A DNA stretch of 64,000 nt from JAAXGX01 sp965221595 (GCA_965221595.1 OZ244900.1:2170001-2234000); one strand, 5' to 3'. Counted from the stretch's first letter, positions 48,657 to 59,500 are shown. A program made the numbers and translations. Notes: generated by a model from the letters alone, not told the origin.

Positions 48657-49812
48657 GCGGATCGACGCCGCCGGTGCCGGCGCCGCTCGTCGCGGTGTCG
48701 CGCGTGGCCGGATCCGGGCCGCGCCCTGCGGCAAACTCCCGCTCCTCGACGCGCGAGCCCACCAACTGTGCGGGCAGACCGTAGTTCCCCTCGTGGCAGC
48801 GAGGCTCGTAGTAGATGCGGTTGGCCTGACCGTCCTGGATGATGAGCTCCTGCCGCACGGTCCAGGGGCCCGTCCAGGTCGTCGGATCCTCGACCGTCAC
48901 GATGTACTCCAACGTCCCCACGTCGAGCCGTGTCCAGCGCTCGACGAGACGCAGATTCTCGCGAGAGCCCCGGTAGTCCGTCTTGGGACTGAAGTTGCCG
49001 ACCTCGACCACCAGCGTCCGGCCCTCCCAGCGCCCGCGCGAATCGCCCCACCACTGCCGTACGCTCGATGAGACATGCGGGCGGGTGGTGATCGGAATGG
49101 TGCGCTGCCAGCCCTGGCCCTGCCCGACGTCGTAGAAGACGGACACCGCGTCGGGCGACTGCACGATGCGCCGGTAGCCGCTGAAGTCGGGCAGCAGGGC
49201 CCCCATGCAGCGCTCCGAGAGGCTGCGGTCCTCGGGACCGTCGTTGCGGTTCAGCCGGTCGGTGTTGTAGTAGGGCGGCTGTTCCTCGCGCAGCGGCGAT
49301 GGCGGCCCGTACTCCCAGCCCGCGCAGGCCGGCTCCTGGTCGCGGCACGTCGCGGTAGCCTGGAGCAACGCGAGCCGGAACTCGCGCTGCGCGGTGATGC
49401 GCTCCCGGGCCGCGGGCGTCAGCGGGGGAATGCGGCCGTCCGGCGGATCCACGACGAGCGACGTGCGCGGACCCGTCGGGCGTATCGACTGGAAGACGGC
49501 ATTGTAGGCGCCGGCCACGTCGCGTTCGGTCCCCACCCCCTCGCGTGCGTCCCGGCGCGGCAACGCCACGCGCTGCTCGTCGAGATCCGCCCGCTCCTCG
49601 GCCGTGAACTCCTCCCGGTCCCCGAACCGGGCCGGGCGTTCCAGGGGGGTGGCGAACGGGTCCGTCCAGATGCCCTGCAGATCGGGGTCGCCCCAGGCGG
49701 TGACGAGTCCCTGCGCCTCGACGGCATGGCGCGGCGGAGCCAGCTCCAGCAGGCCGACCACGGCTGCCAACACGACCGCCGCCCCGACGATCTCGAAGGT
49801 TCGGGTCCTCAT
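48643..49812 (-). CDS. Secreted protein of an acidobacterial-type uncharacterised family
   Basis: 389 residues from ATG 49812 (preceded by GGGGGGCG); an ATG five codons earlier is possible. A hydrophobic N-terminal helix (FEIVGAAVVLAAVVGLLEL) precedes WGDPDLQGIWTDPFATPLERP, the start of a family often seen in multiple copies in Acidobacteria. Later landmarks are RWEGRTLVVEVGNFS and YIVTVEDPTTWTGPWTVRQEL. The function is not known. It is 52 bp downstream of paralog B on the same strand, so the two may form an operon. Confidence 0.7.
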   Translation of the reverse strand: MRTRTFEIVGAAVVLAAVVGLLELAPPRHAVEAQGLVTAWGDPDLQGIWTDPFATPLERPARFGDREEFTAEERADLDEQRVALPRRDAREGVGTERDVAGAYNAVFQSIRPTGPRTSLVVDPPDGRIPPLTPAARERITAQREFRLALLQATATCRDQEPACAGWEYGPPSPLREEQPPYYNTDRLNRNDGPEDRSLSERCMGALLPDFSGYRRIVQSPDAVSVFYDVGQGQGWQRTIPITTRPHVSSSVRQWWGDSRGRWEGRTLVVEVGNFSPKTDYRGSRENLRLVERWTRLDVGTLEYIVTVEDPTTWTGPWTVRQELIIQDGQANRIYYEPRCHEGNYGLPAQLVGSRVEEREFAAGRGPDPATRDTATSGAGTGGVDPLTGR

Positions 49813-49864
49813 GGTCGCCCCCCCCATTGCCCCCGGCAGGGTTCACGCCGGCGCGGCGTCCCGG

Positions 49865-51280
49865 CTATTGCTGATCCTGCGACGTCGCGAACACGGGCGT
49901 CCCGCCGCGCGCGGCGAGCTCCGCCTCGAACTGCTCCTGGGTCATCGGCACCATGCGGGAGATGCCCGACATCATGTCGTCGATCGAGCGGTTGCCCCAG
50001 CCCTTCCAGTTGCGCGGGTCGACCACGTTCTTGTTCGTGGCCGAGTTGTTGTACCAGGCCATCACGTGGATGACCGTCCCGGCCGGCAGCAGCGGCGCGA
50101 CATCATCCTCGTAGACGTACACCTTCGCCCAGTTGTGGTCGTAGTCGGCGCAGCTCAGCATTTCCCGCGCGTTGTTCGGATAGAGGGCCTCGAAGCACAT
50201 GCGCTTGCCGCTCGAGTGCAGGTGCGGCTCGAACGTCAGCAGCTTGGTCGGCTCGGTCAGCCGGTGGAAGCCGTCGCGCATGACGTTGTCGTCGTTCGAG
50301 GGAATGTCGAACTCGTAGTCGTACTGCGTCGCCCGGCGCAGGCTGGTCGCACCCAGCTTGTATTTCGGATCGTACCCCTCGGGGTGCAGCGTGAATCCGA
50401 CGTCGAGGCGGGCCCGCACCTCGCGGCCGATCGAGTGCAGATGCATCGAGTTGAACGTGATGACCGAACCGGCCGGCAGCAGGACGCCCACCTCGTCGGG
50501 ATAGACGGTCGGGTTCTGGCCCAGCTCGTGCACCAGGGTGAACTCCTCGTCCCGCTCCCCGCAGAACGTCTGGGCGCCGCACGCGGCCGGGCCGCTCGGG
50601 TCCTCGGGCGACTCGGCGGTCAACACCGCGTGATGCACGACGAACAGGCCCAGCGCGGCGCGGCCGGTGTCGTCCACCTCGCCCTCTTCCTCCCAGAGCC
50701 TGACCTCCTTGACCTCGATGGCCTTCACGTAGCGGTCCTCCGTCAGGCCTGTCGGGCTGTGCCCCCACTCGCCGAACCAGTCGGCCGCCTCGGCTTCGAT
50801 GGTGCCCTCGGGGGACGGGACGACGAGATCGGGGGTGCCGTAGGTCCAGCCGTCGCCCGGCCACTCGATGGGCGGCGGCAGATCGGCCGGATTGCCTCGC
50901 GGCGCGCCGTTGTCCACCCAGGCGCCAATCAGCTCGATCTCGTCATCGCTGAGTGAGGGATCGTCCTTGTAGCGCTGGATGCCGATGTTCTTGTCGATGA
51001 ACCAAGGCGGCATCTCGCGGGACTGCGTCCGGTTCCTGATGGAGCGCGCCCAGGGCCGAACCTCCGCGTAGGTGGTCAGGGCCATCGGCGCGCCGCCCTG
51101 TGGGCGATGGCAGTTCTCGCATGACCGCTGCAGAATCGGAGCAATGTGCTTGCTGAACGTCACCTCGGCCTGCGCCTCGGCGCCGGCGGCAGGTACGGGC
51201 ACGAAAACCAGGCCGACGAGCACGAATCCGGCCAGGCAGCCGGCAACGGACAGACGCACATCCCAGGCGGTCTTCCTCAT
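49865..51280 (-). CDS. Secreted cytochrome c / copper type II monooxygenase-like protein (paralog B)
   Basis: 471 residues with a signal peptide (RLSVAGCLAGFVLVGLVFV). VTFSKHIAPILQRSCENCHRP is the single heme c site. The C-terminal domain repeats the paralog A layout: SMHLHSIGREVRARLDVGF, FEPHLHSSGKRMCFEA and YNNSATNKNVVDPRNWKGWG. The two proteins align along their length but with limited identity, so they duplicated long ago. Encoded on the opposite strand, separated by three other secreted-protein genes. Confidence 0.78.
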   Translation of the reverse strand: MRKTAWDVRLSVAGCLAGFVLVGLVFVPVPAAGAEAQAEVTFSKHIAPILQRSCENCHRPQGGAPMALTTYAEVRPWARSIRNRTQSREMPPWFIDKNIGIQRYKDDPSLSDDEIELIGAWVDNGAPRGNPADLPPPIEWPGDGWTYGTPDLVVPSPEGTIEAEAADWFGEWGHSPTGLTEDRYVKAIEVKEVRLWEEEGEVDDTGRAALGLFVVHHAVLTAESPEDPSGPAACGAQTFCGERDEEFTLVHELGQNPTVYPDEVGVLLPAGSVITFNSMHLHSIGREVRARLDVGFTLHPEGYDPKYKLGATSLRRATQYDYEFDIPSNDDNVMRDGFHRLTEPTKLLTFEPHLHSSGKRMCFEALYPNNAREMLSCADYDHNWAKVYVYEDDVAPLLPAGTVIHVMAWYNNSATNKNVVDPRNWKGWGNRSIDDMMSGISRMVPMTQEQFEAELAARGGTPVFATSQDQQ

Positions 51281-51438
51281 CGCGATACACCTTTCGGTTG
51301 GCGTTCCAGACGGACTTCCTTCCCAGCCAGAGTAGCACTAAGCGCGATTGTTGCAAACCCCTCGGATGCGGCGGTCCGCCGGGGCCTCGCGCGCAAAACA
51401 TCATTCATCGCCGCTGGCCGCACGCGAGCACGATCCTG

Positions 51439-51444
51439 TAAAGT
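51439..51444 (+). promoter_or_regulatory. Possible -10 box for tRNA-Ala
   Basis: TAAAGT lies 18 bp before the tRNA 5' end, which suits a short 5' leader removed by RNase P. A matching -35 is weak. The rest of the 182-bp gap to the paralog B start shows no gene. Confidence 0.35.
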
Positions 51445-51462
51445 GGAGAGTTTCCGCCCGAT

Positions 51463-51538
<76 letters not shown>

Positions 51539-51589
51539 CATCGCCACCACCGTGAACCCACCGTTCGCACAGGGTCGCGCCGGCGGCGC

Positions 51590-52210
51590 TCACTTTGCCG
51601 TCCGGCCCCACCGCGGTTGGTCGCCGCGCGACTCGGTCACCCGTCTGGCGCGCAGACGGCTCGCGTTGCGGCCGCTCCGCCGGGGCGCAGGCGGCGCGTC
51701 GTCCACGTCGCTGGTCTCGTCGCTGGTGAGTGAATTGAGCAGCTTCCGCAACAGGCGGGCCAGCGCGTCGCGCTCGTCCGGCTGCAGCGCCTCGTCGAGC
51801 ACCTGATTCTGGTGCTCCAGGTAAGCGGTCGTCACCTGGTCGACGAGCTCGCGCCCGCGCTCGGTCAACTCGATGCGGATCCCCCGCCGGTCGGTCGGGT
51901 GGGCCTGGCGCTCGACCAGGCCGGCCGCTTCGAGGCGGTCGATGCGGTTGGTCAAGCCACTGGAAGTCACCATCAGCGAGTCGAGCAGGTCACGTGGCGA
52001 AGGATGCTGCTCGGGCGACATGCGGATGGCGGCCAGCAGCAGGAACTCGACCTCGCTGAGGTCGAATCGGCTCAACGCCGCCTGGGCGTTCTCCTCGGTG
52101 ACCCGGGCCAGGCGGCTCACCCGCGCGAGCACGGCCAGCGAGGAGACGTCGAGGTCCGGGCGTTCGCGCGCCCAGTGCGCGATCATCATGTCGATGGCGC
52201 CTTTCTTCAT
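51590..52210 (-). CDS. MarR-family transcriptional regulator
   Basis: 206 residues. Winged-helix core of about 140 residues: LSRFDLSEVEFLLLAAIRMS, LLDSLMVTSSGLTNRIDRLEAAGLVER and the wing HPTDRRGIRIELTERGREL. The Arg/Asp wing pair is intact. N- and C-terminal extensions (the last 40 residues basic, SGRNASRLRARRV) are unusual. The ATG at 52210 lacks a Shine-Dalgarno. Its predicted -10 ends six bases upstream, so its message may be leaderless. It is divergent from a small basic protein gene over a shared palindrome, so autoregulation and control of that gene are likely. Confidence 0.9.
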   Translation of the reverse strand: MKKGAIDMMIAHWARERPDLDVSSLAVLARVSRLARVTEENAQAALSRFDLSEVEFLLLAAIRMSPEQHPSPRDLLDSLMVTSSGLTNRIDRLEAAGLVERQAHPTDRRGIRIELTERGRELVDQVTTAYLEHQNQVLDEALQPDERDALARLLRKLLNSLTSDETSDVDDAPPAPRRSGRNASRLRARRVTESRGDQPRWGRTAK

Positions 52211-52216
52211 GCCGGG

Positions 52217-52278
52217 AATCTACGCGACAGAAAGAATATTGTCAACCGACTTGACATCAGGTGTCTTCGTGTTACTAT
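52217..52278. promoter_or_regulatory. Divergent promoters with overlapping palindromic -35 boxes (MarR operator)
   Basis: Rightward: TTGACA (52251-52256), 16 bp, TACTAT (52273-52278). Leftward: TTGACA read from 52245 to 52240, 17 bp, TAGATT (52222-52217). The two -35 boxes are the arms of the inverted repeat TGTCAA-CCGAC-TTGACA (52240-52256). One MarR dimer bound here would cover both -35 elements. Both hexamers are perfect consensus. Confidence 0.7.
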
Positions 52279-52317
52279 TCTCTGGTCAGGCTGAGATTGA
52301 CAGCCGGGAGGCAACAC

Positions 52318-52512
52318 ATGACAAGGAGACGACAGCGCAACCTCAACAACCCCATGGCCCGCAACGCGCATCCGCGCCTGCGACTGGTCGACGCCGCGCC
52401 GAAGCGGAACCCCTACGAGACGGTTCGCCGCGCGCGAGCGGCGACTCCCGCGCTGGACCCGCGGGCCGACTTCCGGCGGTTCGTGCGGCGCCTCTGGCCG
52501 GCGGCCGCCTAG
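52318..52512 (+). CDS. Small arginine-rich protein under MarR control
   Basis: 64 residues from ATG 52318, which has GGGAGG (52306-52311) six bases upstream and the strong promoter at 52251-52278. The sequence is very basic (MTRRRQRNLNNPMARNAHPR..., later FRRFVRRLWPAAA) with no membrane helix or signal peptide. It is not recognised. The good ribosome site and promoter argue for a real gene. The placement suggests it is the main MarR target; nucleic-acid binding is only a guess from charge. Confidence 0.65.
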   Translation: MTRRRQRNLNNPMARNAHPRLRLVDAAPKRNPYETVRRARAATPALDPRADFRRFVRRLWPAAA

Positions 52513-52593
52513 GGTTCTCGCCTGAACCGGTGGCAGCCTGGCCACCGGAAGGCACGTGCACCACTCACGCAGTACCAGAAAGGAGCCGGAACG

Positions 52594-53181
52594 ATGTTGA
52601 ATCCCAGCAACGCCCTTCGCACGACCGCGGCCATCACCGCTCTGACCCTTTTCGGGGTGAGCGGCGCAGCAGCCGACCAGGCCTCCGGGACCTACACGTG
52701 GTCCGCCGAGCTGGTGGCCTTCGACGAGGCCGAGGCCATGGCGACGGTCAGGGCCCGATTGGTCGAGGGTAGCCTAGCCGAGCTGGACGGTCTGAACGCC
52801 GGCGACCCGATCGTGCTCACCTGGTCGGGCGTCTATTCCGCCGCCGCGGGCATCCTGACCATCGAGCCCGGCCAGACGGCGTCGGAACGCTTCGAGATGC
52901 CCGTCGAGTTCGTCAGTCTCGAGGGCCGCTACCTGACGTTCCGTACACCGCTACCGGCCGACTCGGTTGACCAGGTCGCGGGGCTTGCGCCGGGCCAGTG
53001 GGTGACGGCGACCTCGCCCCACGCCGCCTGGAACCGCAGTGCCGTCGTCCTGGACATCCGCGGCTTCACCGCCATTGACGGCCGCGGCGCCGACCTCGGC
53101 GGCGTCGATGCGGCGCTGCCCCGCAACGACATCCAGTCCACACAGCTCATCGACGTCGAGAGCTTCAACGACCTCGGCTAG
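52594..53181 (+). CDS. Secreted protein of unknown function downstream of the MarR divergon
   Basis: 195 residues. AAAGGAG lies 10 bp before the ATG. Signal peptide TTAAITALTLFGVSGAAA, then a single beta-rich domain: GTYTWSAELVAFDEAEAMATVRARLVEG and LNAGDPIVLTWSGVYSAA. No known motif. It follows the 64-residue gene by 81 bp in the same direction and is followed by a strong terminator, so the two form a MarR-controlled unit. Confidence 0.72.
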   Translation: MLNPSNALRTTAAITALTLFGVSGAAADQASGTYTWSAELVAFDEAEAMATVRARLVEGSLAELDGLNAGDPIVLTWSGVYSAAAGILTIEPGQTASERFEMPVEFVSLEGRYLTFRTPLPADSVDQVAGLAPGQWVTATSPHAAWNRSAVVLDIRGFTAIDGRGADLGGVDAALPRNDIQSTQLIDVESFNDLG

Positions 53182-53231
53182 CACCCCAGCCGGGTTGTTC
53201 GTTCATCCACGCCAGCGTTATCGAACGGCGC

Positions 53232-53270
53232 GGACGCCGGCGGGAGCGGTTCCCGCCGGCGTCCCTTTTC
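53232..53270 (+). terminator. Intrinsic terminator
   Basis: A perfect 14-bp stem, GGACGCCGGCGGGA (53232-53245) and TCCCGCCGGCGTCC (53251-53264), with a GCGGT loop is followed by CTTTTCTTCC. It ends the MarR-controlled unit about 50 bp after its last stop. The remaining 230 bp of the gap to the leftward fusion gene shows no gene. Confidence 0.85.
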
Positions 53271-53501
53271 TTCCTCCCTGCCCTCCCCCTCCGCGCAGCT
53301 GCCACACCCGCGTGCCTGGCCGGCACAACAGCCGGATGCGCGCCAAGGCCACCGTCCGCGGCGTGTACCAGCAGGCGCTCGCCGAGCTCGAAGCAGCAGC
53401 GCGCTGGCAGGTCGCCGCGCTGGACGTCCGCACGGCGCCGCCGCAGGTGCGTGACGACCCGGCACCGCCCCTGCAGGTCGCGGGCACGTCCGGTTGAGCA
53501 C

Positions 53502-56500
53502 TCAGAACGCCTGGCCCAACGATATGAAGAGCCGGCCGCGGGGCTCGTTATCCCGGCGGCCGAGCGGGGATCCGTAGTCGGCGCGCAGGAGCCCGAGCGG
53601 AGTGTCGAAGCGGAGTCCGAAACCCGTTCCGACGCGGAGGTCGCGCAACGTGATGTCGCGCACGGATTCGTACGCGGCGCCGGCATCGATGAACGCCACA
53701 CCCGAGACGTGCCACCACAGCGGGAAGCGCACCTCCTGGTTCAGGACCACGAGCGCGCTGCCGCCCCACGGCCCACCGCCCGCGTGACGTGGTCCCAGGC
53801 TGTCCTGCCGGTAGCCGCGCACCGTGTTCCCACCGCCCGCGAAGAAACGCTCGGTCGGATGCAGCGGGCCGCCGAAACCGGTGGCCAAGCCGACGCGCGC
53901 CGCGGACGCGAGCACCACCCGGCGCCACCGGCGGTACGCGAACTGCTGGCCGAGGTACTTCAGGTAGCTGGCCGGCCGTCCCAGTTCGCTGCCGTACTCG
54001 ACGTTGGACGAGTGGAACATGCCGGCGGTCGCGTCGAACAGGTCGTCCCGGGTGTCGGCGACGAGACTCCCGTCGAACCGCGCCACTCTGCCGCGGGAAC
54101 CGGCCGGGACCTGCGCGCGGACCGCAGGGTCGAACGGGTCGCTGAAGTCCAGGTTGGCGCTGTAGGCAACGGTCACGTCGGCGCGCGGCCGCACCCGCTG
54201 CTCCAATGTGAAGGTCGTCGTGTCGGTGACGACACCGGCCTCCTCTCGCGCGATCTGCGTGCGCCGGCGGGCGACGAACAGGTTGGTTTCCAGAGCGCGG
54301 CCGAAGAGGGTGGGAACGGTCAGGAACGCGCGCACGGCCTGCTGCCCGCGGTCGACGAGCGCGGAAACGCCGGTGGTCAGTCCGCGGCCGAAGAGGTTGC
54401 GCCGGGTGAGGTCGCCGCCGGCGCCCACCCGCAGCGTACGCCCGGTCGACTCGCCCAGGGCCGCCGCCTCGTCCGCCAGACGCAGGCCGTAGCGCAGGCG
54501 GTACGGCGGCCATTCCTCGAGGGTCACCCGCGCCTCCACGGGCGTCGATCCGTCCCCCTCCGCGTTGCCGCCGGCGCGCCGCTCGCGGGCGGCGATGTCC
54601 ACGCTGCGGAAGACGCCGGTCTGGTACAGGCGCCGGCGGGCCAAGTTCCAGGCCAGCGGGTCGACAGGGGTACCGGGCCGCAAGTCGAGCGCCCGCGCGA
54701 CAAGCGTGGGATGGGTCCGGAGCGCCCCCTCGACGACCACCCGGTCGAGCACTTGTCGCAGTCCTTCGACGACTTCGAACTGCACCTCGACCGTGCGCGA
54801 GTCGTCAGCCGCCACGCTCGCCGCCGCCACGCGGACGTCTGCATATCCCGCACTTCGATAGCTCGATTCGATGCGCCGCCGCGCTGCAACGACCGCCGCT
54901 TCCGTGTACACATCGCCTGGGGCGATGGCGGCGGCTGCCCTGGCGGCTGCTTCAGAACGCCGCTGCGTCCCTGCGATTCGGACCCGACCGACGCGATACA
55001 GCGGGCCCGCCGTGACCCGGACCGGCAGTTCCGCGGCGCGGCCCGGAAAGCGCGGCTCACCGGCTTGGACGCTGACGCGCAGCCGGCCCTGGCTGCGGTA
55101 CCAATCGAGCACGGCCGTCACAAGCGGCTCCGGGTCTGTCCAGGCGGTCACGTCGAGCCCCCCGGCCTTCGCCAGCGCCTGCAGCTCGCCTGCCTCCCCG
55201 GCCGTGACGCCCTCGAAGGCCAGGCGCCGCTCGTCGCTGCGCGGGCCGCGCTCGATACGGACCACAATCTCCTTGACACCCGCTTCCGCGCCGTCTGCCG
55301 GACCGGCGGAGCCGGTCGTCCGTACGTCGACCGTCGCGCGCAGATAGCCTTCTGCGGCCAGATAGGCGGTGATCCGCGCCGCGAGCTGCGCCATCCGGAA
55401 CGTGTCGAACACAGCGTTCGTCCAGATCGCTTCCAGATCGCGGCGCACACCGTCCGGAACGGCGTAGCCACTGACCGTCAGCCGCGTCCGGGGACCGCGT
55501 TCCACCTGATAGGTCAGCACCACCGTGCGCTCGTCGGGACCGAACGTGCGCCGCGACCGGACTCTCGCCTCCAGGAAACCCTGTCCTTGCAGGCGCCCTG
55601 CGAGCCGCGCGCGGTCGTCCTGCCAGCGGCGGAAGTCGAACGTGTCGCCGGCGCCAAGTGAGAGCAGGCCGCGCAGCGCGACATTGTCGACGCCCGACGC
55701 GCCGTCGAACTCGACCGCGGTCACCTCCGGCCGTACCCGCGCCCCGCCGCGCGACCCTGCGCCGCGCACGGACGCGCCCGCCGTGACCACGTGCTTGAAC
55801 TCGTACGCGCGCCGCTGCTCGTCATCGAACAGCGCCCGCAGCTCGATGTTGCGGCGGGGCAGGTAGTCCACCAGCCAGGCCATGTCGTCGTCGCGCAGGC
55901 CGCGCGAGAACACCAGACGCACGTTCTCACCCAGGTCGCGTCCTACCGTCAGCCGCGAGGCAGGATTCAAGTGGGTGGCGATCAAGCTCGGATCCAACAG
56001 CACGTCGCTGCCGTAGGCGAGATCGTCCGCGCCGAAGTGCACGTCCACACCGAGGCCGCGGCCCACTTGTGCCAGAAGCTCGCCCGAGGCGAGCCCCAGG
56101 GCCAGCTCGCGCGCATCGGCGGCGACGACGCCCGGGGCCTGGTCGAGCGGCCGCCCGGTGAGCAGCACGGACGCGATATCGGATTCCGGCAGCGGCGGCT
56201 CCGAACGCAGACTCGTCGTCCATTCCCCCGCGCTGCCGGCGGCCTCCAGCGTAATGTCGTAGCCACCCGCCCGCGTATGGGCCTCCAGCGTGAGCGCGGG
56301 CACGATGCCTCCGGCGTCGACGAAGTCGACCACCCCGGTGTCGATCTCGTAGACACGCGTACCGAAACGCACGCGTCCGCCCTCGCGCAGCACCGCACGC
56401 CCCGTCACGGCCGGCGCACTCAATGTCCCGCCGACACGCAGGTCGCCGCCGAGCGCCGCGTCGACGTAGTTGTTGGCGATCAGGATGTCTTCGCGGGCAG

Positions 56501-59500
56501 TCACGCGCAGGTCGAGCCGGACGTCCGGCGCCGGGCCTCCGCCCGCCACCGACGCTGCAACACCGGGCTCGCGTCCGAGCAGCTCGAGCACGCCGCCCGA
56601 GAGGACGAACGGCTCGCGGTACGCGCCGCGAAGGAGGTCGACCCGGCCCGTCAGGACGAGGCCCCCGCCGTCGCCCGCCAGCGTCACGTCGACGTCGGCC
56701 TCACTGCGCAGGCCGCTCGGCGTGTCCAGCGCGAGGCTCTCGCCGGTCACGGTGAACCGGTTGCCGTCGGCGGGGCCTGCCAACGACCAGCCTCCACCTA
56801 TCGCCACGCGGCCTCCGTTGGCGCTACCCGTCAGGTCCGCGACCGTCACCCGGTCGTCGGCCAGCAGCAGCGTGCCGGCGAGGTCCGTGAGCGCCAGACG
56901 CGCCTGCGCCACCTGCAGCTCGACGCCCGCAATGTCCACGCGGCCGCTGACACCGGGCTGTGCAAGCGGTCCGGTGAGCCGCACGTTCACGCTGGCCGAA
57001 CCCGCAGCCGCCGCGCCTTGCACGCCAAAGGTTGGCAGCAGCGCATTGACGGTGCGGAGGTCCAGGCGGCCGGCAAGCGAGAGGTCGGCGCCGGCGTCCG
57101 CATCCAGCGGCAGGTGGCCGCGGACGACCACGTCGCTCGTTGCGTTGCCCCAGTCGAACGCCCTGAACGACACGCGCCCACCCTCGAGGACCAGCTCGGT
57201 CGCTCGCCGCTGCGCAAGCGGAATGCCGGCAACGACGAACGACGCCTCCGACAGCCTCATCCGTCCACGTGCAGCGGCGAGGTCGGGCGTCGGCAGCTCG
57301 AGCTCGATGGTCGCGTTCGCGCGGCCCGCCAATTGGTCGAGCCATGCCGCGTTGAGGAAGCCCGCGAGCACGCCCGGGTTCAGCGACGTGACCTCGACGC
57401 GTGCGGCGGCCGACCGCCGCAGCGGCGTGGAAGCTGCTGCGACTGCGCCCGGCAGCCAAGCCAATCCCAGCTCGAGCGGCAGTTCGGCGGCACCGTCGAT
57501 GGCGGCGCCCGCCCAGTCCGCCCACAGCGACTCGACGCGCAGCATGCCGTCCGCGAGCTCCGCGCGGACCCTGATGCCATTCAGGACGGGGTGGTCGCGG
57601 AGCGCAAACGCACCGCCCTCGACCAGCAGGCTGCCCGTCAGATCGAAGGCGTCGAGCGTCCCGGTCGCAGCCAGGTCCAGCGCGATTTCCCCGTCCAGCG
57701 CGGCGGGCGGCAGGACACCGAGGGGCGCGGCCACGGCCGCCAGGTCGGCGGCACTGCCGGACAACGCCACCGTCAGCGTGTCGACCCCGTCGAGCGGCAG
57801 GCCGCCGTCGATCTCCAGGCGGCTGCGCCCGAACGTCAACTCCAGGTCCTCCGTACGCAGTCCGGCGGCGTCCAGGCTGACCACGGCCGGGCCTGCCAGG
57901 CTGACCGCCCGCCCGCCCACACCGGCCATGGCATCGTCGATCCGCAGCGCCAGTGCGGACGCCGCCAGGTTGTCGAGTGGTCCGTCGGCGGCGAACGCCA
58001 GCGTCACGCGGCCCGTGAGTGGAACAGCCGGCAGCGACAGTCGCGCGAGGTCAACGTGGATCGCCCGGCCACGCAGGCGGAAGCGGCGCTCGCCGGCCGC
58101 ACCGTGCAGCGATGCTTCGACGGTGGCGCCGAGCGCCGGCACGCGCAGGTCGGCGCGCAGAGCTTCCCCGGCAACCCACACGACCCTGCCGTCTACCTCG
58201 CCGAGGTCCCGTCCGGACACCTGCACGCCGTCCAGGAAGTACGCGGCGGTCGCCTTCACCTGCGGGAGCGTGCCGCCGATGGTCGCCTCCGCCCACCCGC
58301 CGCCGGCCAGCACCCAGCCCGCCGCCGGCCGCCGGCGCAGCGCAGCCAGATCGGACACGGTTGCCGTGAACGCGCCGTCGAGCGCACGGCCGGGCAGTTG
58401 CAGCCGCAACCGGCCCGTGGCGGTGTTCGGGCCGACGTGGATGCGCACGCTGTCGGCGCGAATCTCGTTCGTGTCCGCGTGGAGCCGTGCTGCCAGGCCG
58501 GTCGCTGCAGCGGAACCTGCTGTCGGTCCGGATGCCTCCAGCCGTCCGCTTGCCACCGGCCGGCCGAGCGAGCCGGCGACATCGAGACGGACGCTGACGG
58601 TTCCGCCGAGCAATGCGGACGTCGCCGCGGGAACAGCCCCTGTGACGAATCGGCTGCACCGGCCGAGGTCGACACAGGTCAGTTCGAGGCTGCCGGCGAG
58701 GGGTGTATCGAGCCACCTGTCATCGGTGCCGGCAGCCGTACCGGGCCTCGCGTCCAGCGCGCCCGACATGGAGACGACGTCCGCCAACGTCTGGTCTAAC
58801 GTCAAGCGCCAGTGGCCGTCATCGGCGTCGAGCCGGATGCCTGCGCCGCGTGCGCCACTGCCCAGGAGTCGCGCCCCTGCCGACGCCGTGATCGAGCGGG
58901 GGTCGAGCGCGGGCCAGCGCGCCGCAAGCGACCCGTGGGCTGTGGACCGAAGCACCAGGGGCGGATCGGCCAGAACCACGGCCAGCAGCCGGTCGACGTC
59001 CAGTCCGCTCCACGTTGCCTCGAGCCGGCCCGGCCAACCGGGCGCGCGGTCGACGCGTCCCGCCGCGGACACGCTGCCGCCGGCCAGCTCGACCCGCAGC
59101 GCCTCCAGCGAGACGTCGTCCGGCGTCAGACCCAGGGCGGCGTCGATGCGTTCAACCGCCACGCCGGCCAGCGCAATGCCGGCCCCGGCCAGCACCGACG
59201 ACAACTGCAGCCGGTCGGGGGTCCCCGTGACGGCGCCGGCCGCCGCCAACCGGCCGGCAGCCGATGGCGCGGCGTACAGCGCCGCGACCCAGGCCAGGTC
59301 GAGGTCCGCCGTGTAGGTCAGCGCCAAGCGCGGCTCACCGAGCACGGTCGTCACGCGGCCGTCGAGGGTGAGCGCGAGGTCGGGACCCGACAAGGCCAGT
59401 CGGCGCAGGCCGACCGTGGAACCCTTGAGCTCGACCTCGCCCGCCAGCCGTGTAAACTGCGTCGCGGTGCCGCGCCACGAGGCATGGGCGACGCCGTCCA

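Noticed and set aside
49830..49867. GGCAGGGTTCACGCCGGC and a stop-adjacent GGCTA, resembling the right end of the dispersed element
   Set aside because: Only about ten bases match, and the CCACGGGCTG arm and the core are absent; too weak to call a copy.
55791..58799. A 1000-codon plus-strand open frame opposite the TamB region
   Set aside because: The translated sequence is compositionally biased with no recognisable domain. The minus strand has a consistent TamB/Omp85 reading.
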